Of a stretch of 64,000 nt of DNA, positions 58,475 to 64,000 are shown in pieces. The stretch covers positions 525,858 through 589,857 of the forward strand of contig NW_006768789.1 in NCBI RefSeq assembly GCF_000204055.1. The letters run 5' to 3'. The notes below the pieces were generated by a model that was not told where the DNA came from, did not search any database, and worked only from the letters and a program-made list of their open reading frames with translations. Source of the DNA: Melampsora larici-populina 98AG31 (Eukaryota; Basidiomycota; Pucciniomycetes; Pucciniales; Melampsoraceae). A program made the translations under genes and the position numbers. Position 1 is the stretch's first letter; every line of letters begins with the position of its first letter.

Positions 58475-58969
58475 ATGGCACCCAGGCAAAGAGAGCCAAA
58501 GATACAAGAGCTTGTGATGGCACCAAGAAACCTCACAACACTTCTTTAGAGTCTCTCTTCCAATCCAAGGAGATCTTGGGTGCTTAACATCCGAGGCAAT
58601 CATGGGTTGGGCGAAATTGTCGAGCAACCAGAATCACCACAAAGTCTAAACTATGATTCAGTTGAATTCAGCGCCCTGACATCAACATTTTACATTTTGC
58701 CCAATCCCTATTATGCTGAGACCATGCAAATTCTGGTGGGAAGTTCAAATGCAATTCAGACCACAGGACAAAGACTTGGAATATGTTCCCCTCCCCAAAC
58801 ACTGCCAGATAGGGCATTATTGTCCATCCTTAATTGTGCATGATCTGTATGGAGTGAAGCATGTTATGAACACATTCTAGCTGGGTATAGAGCTGCAGAT
58901 ATTGGTAATGATCAGGGCGAGTTTATGGGATGTGACCATGATATGTTGTATCAAACGCTACAGAAATGA
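58475..58969 (+). pseudogene. Small pseudogene with two in-frame stops
   Basis: From ATG 58475 one frame of 164 codons runs to TGA 58967 with only two interruptions, TAG at 58547 and TGA at 58841. Composition is protein-like (MAPRQREPKIQELVMAPRN, PNPYYAETMQILVGSSN, ACYEHILAGYRAADIGNDQG). No domain was recognised. Both stops could come from single C-to-T changes. It could be a decayed lineage-specific gene or a repeat fragment. Confidence 0.35.
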
Positions 58970-59227
58970 TAGGTCTATGATTAGATTGCAAAGTAGAAAT
59001 ATGACATGTCTATATTGAATGTTGGGAGTTCTATGTATGTAATCAGATAAACACCAAATCAAGGCGGGGGAAAAGTCGCGATGCGACCTAGACGAAAGAA
59101 CATGGACAATTCGAATCAAATGAACATATAACAAAAATGTCATAAAGGCGAAATGCCTAGACTTTGGGAACCTTTGACCGGTCGTGTCAGAATAAACTGG
59201 TGGATGCCCACGGCACGAAGACACGCT

Positions 59228-60690
59228 TCAAGAGAGCTTATGCCTAGTTTCCTCAAGCACCTTCTCGGCATTCTCGACTATTTTACCTGAAACGGGAACA
59301 TGAGCCGCGTTGGTATAGGAAAGATAACCATCTGTGAAGAACAAGAATTGCTTCAGTGTGATGAAATCGAAAACAGAGAGCCAGATCAAAAACCGACTCA
59401 CTCCAAAACAAAGACGCGCCGTCTGCAACACATCATCAGAATTAAATGAGTTTGTAATATGCGACCACCAATATATGCGTACATGATCTCTAGTTCAACA
59501 ATGGAACTTACTGAGTAACAAGAGCCGGAGATGCGGAGGCGCAAGCGTAAAGTTGATCGTCTGGAACGGGACAAAGACTTGTTGGACACCAGGTAAAGGT
59601 TCCAAATGAACGCACAGTTTTCGAATAAGAAACGCATCAAATCACATATCTCAAGGTATGGAATATGTAGCGTAAGGGAGTCATGACTTACTCATCCAAC
59701 TTTGATATAGAGTTGGGCCCCATTTTTCTCGCAATCGTTCCTCGGCCTGCTCGAGATCATTTCCTTCCCTATTGAGGCGTTCAAGGGAGAATTTACAAAG
59801 GAGGGAGTCAGCAGAGCTGGCTCCGTAAGACTGAAACAAGTAATATTCGGATGCAAGCAGAGCTGACAAGAAATTCATCGATGTAAAAAACACAGCGAGC
59901 ATCGTCGGGGCGGCAACAAATTGATCTAACCCGATCTTCAGAGCCCTTGCTGTGTAAACATGTATCTTTTGAGCCGAGTTTCTTCACGTTTATTCGAAGA
60001 CTTAGATCAGGAGTTACTCAACTTGCCATGACATTCTTAAAATTGATAAACTCCAGCGTCTTGAGCCATCTCGTCGCAAGAGGAGCAAACACAAAACCTA
60101 CAGCGTCTCTGGTATCAGGAAGGTTTCAATCCATCGTGGCTTGAGGGTCAATAAAGGTTCATCTTACCACCATACGATGCCAATCTTAACGTACGGGCCC
60201 ACTTTGCGGGGAAGCGTGTCAAGGTGCGTTAAGAAGTGGTCTCCACGGATGTCCATCAAAGATGAAAGTCTTACTTCATGGTTCCCCTTTTTCTTCTCTA
60301 ATAGCTTCATCCCCAAATCAATGGGAAAAGTAAATGAACACGATCAACACAAAACGCGGACGTCTTTAGTTTCATGATGATATGGAGTTACATAAACGCA
60401 GCTCATCATTATGAGGGCAAATATAACTCACTTGCTGAGCGATAATATCTCCACCTCCAAACAGAGCGACTTGGATCACAAAGGTTTTTACATCATTCCC
60501 AATAACCGATCACATCCGTCGAGTGTAGGAGCAAGATATATCGAGGGTTCAAATAAATCAAGTCAATGTTTCAGACACCAGCCAATGAGCGTCTAGATTG
60601 AAGGTTTGACAAACGAGAAGTTAAGATCTGAGTCGAGAGAGGTCGATGTAGCAAGGCTGAATTGTACGCTCGAAGAATGGACCACATCAT
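59228..60690 (-). CDS. Mpv17/PMP22 family protein (Sym1-like), inner mitochondrial or peroxisomal membrane
   Basis: A minus-strand gene of about nine exons starting MMWSILRAYNSALLHRPLSTQ at 60690. Family markers in order: a TQILTS..LALFGGGDIIAQQ join across introns 1 (the GD-I-x-QQ signature), a 10-codon exon LLEKKKGNHE, WARTLRLASYG, FVFAPLATRWLKTLEF, LDQFVAAPTMLAVFFT, WGPTLYQSW, INFTLAPPHLRLLLL, and the closing LFWNGYLSYTN. The segment between WGPTLYQSW and INFTL is not fully resolved; a small exon there may be missing from my model. Four hydrophobic helices are expected. Members act as channel-like proteins in mitochondria or peroxisomes; yeast Sym1 is needed for growth on ethanol at high temperature. 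Confidence 0.82.
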
Positions 60691-61531
60691 GGGTCGATGG
60701 AAGAATTGAGTCAAGGCTCAGCCTGATGCAAAAGCTGATCAAGGATCACAAAACAGGGCCCGGTGACACGGTCCACGAATCCCGAGAATTTGCAAATCTG
60801 CATCGGGCACAATTTTCATCACAGCTTCGATCAACACCGTCGATGACTCGATCATTTGCGTAAAAATGAGTTTCATACGTCATGAGAACACCTCCCAATT
60901 TCTCTGGACATTTTTTAGAGGCAGACTAGTCCAGTTTCTGGATAAGCCGAGGGTACAAGGTTGGGGGAAAGGATATCACGTTCTAGAGGCATAGAGAGTT
61001 CAGATTGATGAGGACCCTCCGAGACTTACATTCTTGATTGTTCAATAGACTGAGATCGAAGGATCAAATCGTGAAGGTAAATGGAAAGGCAGTTGATATC
61101 AATTCTACAATACCAGCTTGACCAAAGAAGCAAGAGCCCATATCTTTCCTCATTCCAAAAGAAGCCATTTCATTGATAAGGTGGAATAACAACACACACA
61201 CAAATGATTTGTAACTTCAAATAGTTTTTGGCTCGCATTGGGCACGAAAAACTCATCATATACGGTGAGTATACCACCGTTCCAAAGCCAAAGAGCCTTG
61301 GAAGCGCGGCAAGAATCAAAGAATACATTAGGAGACAAGACAAATAAAGCAATTCCACAACAACACACTCTCAAAAACTGTTTTGATATTATACTCCAAC
61401 TCCCATGAGCAAGCCATTGTGTACGCATATCTCAAGCCATATTATCACATCACCTTCTGATCTTCTACTTCTCAAAAACTTTGACAAGAGGATTCCATGA
61501 TCATACCTGTATGATCATGAACAAAAAGGAG
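60691..61531. other. Intergenic, no gene seen
   Basis: Upstream of the Mpv17 gene, with no credible frame. It ends at the tRNA gene. Confidence 0.45.
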
Positions 61532-61631
61532 GGGCTTGACCGGGAATTGAACCCGGGACCTCACCCAATCAGTGCGAAGCAGTGAATACCGCCAGCCCTA
61601 AGGGTGAATCATACTACTAGACCATCAGGCC
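61532..61631 (-). tRNA. tRNA-Pro (AGG anticodon), with intron; slightly aberrant
   Basis: A 100-nt minus-strand gene. 5' GGCCTGA pairs with 3' TCAAGCC except for one C-A mismatch at the fourth pair. The D arm has GGTCTAGTAGTATGATT, where the usual G18 of GTGG is A. The anticodon stem CACCC/GGGTG encloses TTAGGG; AGG is the anticodon. An intron of about 28 nt follows one base after the anticodon, the normal place for nuclear tRNA introns. The T arm GTCCCGGGTTCAATTCCCGG is perfect. The two irregularities make a tRNA-derived pseudogene possible. Confidence 0.8.
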
Positions 61632-62725
61632 GATGACGTCGGGGCCGGGTTGTGGCAATTTGAGAACGCCTTTCTAGCAAAAATGGACAGAAACTACATA
61701 TGTACATCATGTTTTTCATCATGATTTACACTTGTACAGACAAAAGCGGAGTGAAATGCTTCTTCAAAATCAAATATGCTGGGTGGAAACATAGATGGTA
61801 GGGTTTGTTAACAAAATCTGAACTTGACAAGAAAAATGTGTGACACAAATACATAGTTTTTCAAAAGCAGAAGCAGATTGAGGAATCAGGAAACAATTCA
61901 GCAAGAAAAGGTATCCCAAGCCTAAATTACCTGAGATTGAAGGGGGCAGTTGACAAGAGGAAGCCAATTTTAAACAGATGAAGGGTATTAGCCTTAGGGT
62001 AGGGCTGGCGAGAGGGGTGAACTGATGAAGGTGTACCATTTATAAAAGGAGCTGACTGTCATATTTCGTCATCAGGACTATTTTTCATCATTGTGTTTTT
62101 TGAAACAGTGTAAACCACCTACATGTGAAAACATCTTGTCTCCGTACATAGTTTTTTTTGGCGGGGAAAAAAACAAAAGAAGTATATTCGAAGTATTTCG
62201 CCCGCCAAAAAAAAACTATGTACGGCAACTATGTACGCGTACATAGTTGCTTTGAGTACCGTAAGTGTAAACCACCTACATGTGAAAACATCTTGTCTCT
62301 GTGATTTACTGATTCTTTCCTAAAAGCCTGGTTTCTCTGCTCAATCTTATTCCAATTATCTCAGTATCTCTCAGACGCCGTCAAATGATTACCTTTGTAC
62401 ATGTAGGATCATAATGCAACAAATGCTTACATTGTGAACTCAAGTTCTGGGGAAAGTGATACAACAGCATCGTGAGCCAATGGGGACCTGGTGGGGCTTG
62501 TGACATGTGTCTCTGGAGATATATGGACGGTACCGGATATGAGAGCAGGCGCGGGGTGTGGAATTGAATACGGTACAGTTCATTGAGACTCTTCCCACGA
62601 CAGAATTCCTCAGCTGATTTCTCGATTTACACATTTACTCTGCCTTCCTTTCGCGACATTTCAACACTTCAAAACTTCAATCCTCAGTCTTCGTCTTCCA
62701 TCCGATCGAAACTCACAATATCTAG
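61632..62725. other. Intergenic upstream of BIR1 with a palindromic insert
   Basis: Apart from the repeat at 62107-62299, the sequence is unremarkable. The BIR1 promoter should lie in 62300-62725; 62640-62710 is pyrimidine-rich. Confidence 0.45.
62107..62299. repeat. Palindromic insert between perfect 36-bp direct repeats
   Basis: The same 36 bp (starting AGTGTAAACCACCTACATGT) occurs at 62107-62142 and 62264-62299. Between them lie an inverted repeat with arms CGTACATAGTTTTTTTTGGC at 62143-62164 and 62201-62224 (82 bp in all) and, directly after, a perfect 26-bp palindrome at 62225-62250 (centre ACGCGT). Both share the ACTATGTACG core. It looks like a small foldback element. Confidence 0.85.
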
Positions 62726-64000
62726 ATGGACCTCGTAGATCGGCCTGCAAATCGTCCAGAGCTCTGCTCACATTCCGCTCGAGCAGTGTCATTCAAGTGC
62801 AAGAAAACCACCCCGAAAGCCCTACGCTGGCCTCATCCTGATTCATTCAGTCTTACCCCTGAAATCCTCGCTTCAGCTGGATACTTTCACGATCCTGTTG
62901 AATCGGAGCCAGATAGGACGACTTGTTGGATGTGTGGCGAGGCAACCAAAGATTGGGTCGCAAGCGATGATCCATGGTTGGTCCATCTCGAATGGGGTTA
63001 GCATTTACTTCGGCCTACAACTTGTCCATACCGGACCGCCAAGACAGCACCCAAATTGACCATCTCCATCATCCCCAGCTCCAAATTGTCCCTTCGCACG
63101 GATCGCAATTCTAGACCGTCAGCGTGACACACAAGTACCTGCGTGGCCTGATCTTATTCATCAACCTTGGGGTCCGACTGCCTCATGGTTTCCTAGAGGA
63201 CAGACGATGATCGAAGCTCGGTTAGCCACGTTTTGCGGAAAGGCTGGTCAATGGAGGCACGAAGGTCTTGAAGGCCTACCTACGAGAATCGATGTAATCC
63301 ATAGCTTTCACTGAAAATACCCCGAAAGAGGCTGACTTGTCTGCTTTCGACAGTTGGCCCGCGCCGGCTTTCATTTTGCGCCGAATTCATTCAAGAAAGG
63401 CCGTAAACTTGAGATAGATGATACCACGTCATGTTGCTATTGTCGCCGAACCGTGTCAGATTGGGAAGCGGGCGATGATCCCGTGTGAGTGAAAATCAGA
63501 CAATGATATATTTTCCCACTGATCCCTGACGCGGTTCTGCTTCGTTTTCTTAGCTCTATTCACCTTAAAAAGGGACCATGTATCTTCTTTACTGCTATAC
63601 CACCCCCAGAGACCAAGGCCAAGCCTGAATCAAGTAGAAAAGCTTCTAACAGCACGGCTAAAAAGACTCCCGCCACAAGAAAACCCGCTAGTAGTGTTCA
63701 GGATGACGCGATTCCTGAATCGACTGCTGCCCCCCTCGATCTCCGGAGCTCGCGCGGTGTCTCGAAGAAAGGCACTTCCGTGACCAGCGCGTCTGGGTAA
63801 GCATGTAATCCTATGGATTGAAGGCTTTTATCTTCCCTTGAAATTCCGAAGTTCAGCAAGTCTGACATTTAGCGGAATGCAGGAAATCATCACGCCCTGC
63901 TAGAAAAGGAATCGCTTCCTCCACTGTCACTAGCCCAACCCGAGATCAATCGCCTGCTGGTGCTCGTGAATCCAGCCCTCCTATCCCAGCCCCATCTCGT
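62726..64000 (+). CDS. BIR1: BIR1/survivin-like protein with two BIR domains (3' end cut by window)
   Basis: Starts at ATG 62726 (MDLVDRPANRPELCSHSA) and runs off the window end; at least five exons are seen. BIR 1: CWMCGEATKDWVASDDPW ... VHLEWAPNC (zinc ligands C-x2-C, H, C), spliced across an intron at about 63000. BIR 2: FCGKAGQWRHEGLEGLPTR ... CYCCRRTVSDWEAGDDP ... IHLKKGPC, split by two introns. A Ser/Pro/Lys-rich tail follows. Fungal Bir1 proteins carry two BIR domains and form the chromosomal passenger complex with Aurora (Ipl1) and INCENP (Sli15) at centromeres; both the domain number and the tail fit. The total length is unknown. Confidence 0.88.

Overview
This is nuclear DNA from a filamentous basidiomycete, most likely a rust fungus (Pucciniales). 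Genes are split by many 50-105 bp GT-AG introns with short or even micro exons, intergenic DNA is AT-rich, low-copy house-keeping genes alternate with transposon debris, and proteins carry long serine/proline-rich tails. No bacterial operon, CRISPR array or phage feature is present. The rust assignment is inference from gene style and repeats; no marker locus proves it.

Layout: 1-2.9 kb, a RING-H2 protein gene (+). 3.0-7.1 kb, a complete hAT-type DNA transposon with target duplication. 7.8-9.3 kb, nested miniature elements. 10.0-12.5 kb, a class-II eIF4E-like cap-binding protein (-). 14.4-15.0 kb, a Mutator-like miniature element with perfect 134-bp inverted ends. 16.0-18.7 kb, a PLP aminotransferase (+). 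21.5-24.4 kb, an amino-acid permease (+). 25.8-29.8 kb, CTF18 (-), divergent from RPC17 (+, 30.3-31.1). 31.3-31.7 kb, CENP-X/MHF2 (-), divergent from an UNC-50 family gene (+, 32.2-33.4). 34.1-35.8 kb, a phospholipid scramblase (+). 37.3-38.8 kb, an F-box/LRR-like protein (+). 39.9-40.9 kb, a recent 391/395-bp tandem duplication that may hold an intronic C/D snoRNA. 42.8-46.5 kb, a decayed chromodomain Ty3/Gypsy retrotransposon. 47.8-50.3 kb, a multi-pass membrane protein gene that appears frameshifted by a 22-bp tandem duplication. 52.1-53.6 kb, proteasome ATPase RPT6 (-). 54.2-57.1 kb, a sugar transporter (-). 58.5-59.0 kb, a small pseudogene. 59.2-60.7 kb, an Mpv17/Sym1 protein (-). 61.5 kb, an intron-containing tRNA-Pro. 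62.1-62.3 kb, a palindromic insert between 36-bp repeats. 62.7-64.0 kb, the start of a two-BIR survivin (BIR1, +), cut by the window end.

The genes do not form one pathway. Three of them (CTF18, CENP-X/MHF2, BIR1) serve chromosome cohesion or segregation, three are membrane transporters or lipid movers, and two are core complex subunits (RPC17, RPT6). I found no clear unknown multi-gene system. The strongest leads are the duplicated segment at 40 kb, the 22-bp duplication that breaks the 50-kb gene, the microexons, and the well-preserved transposon ends.
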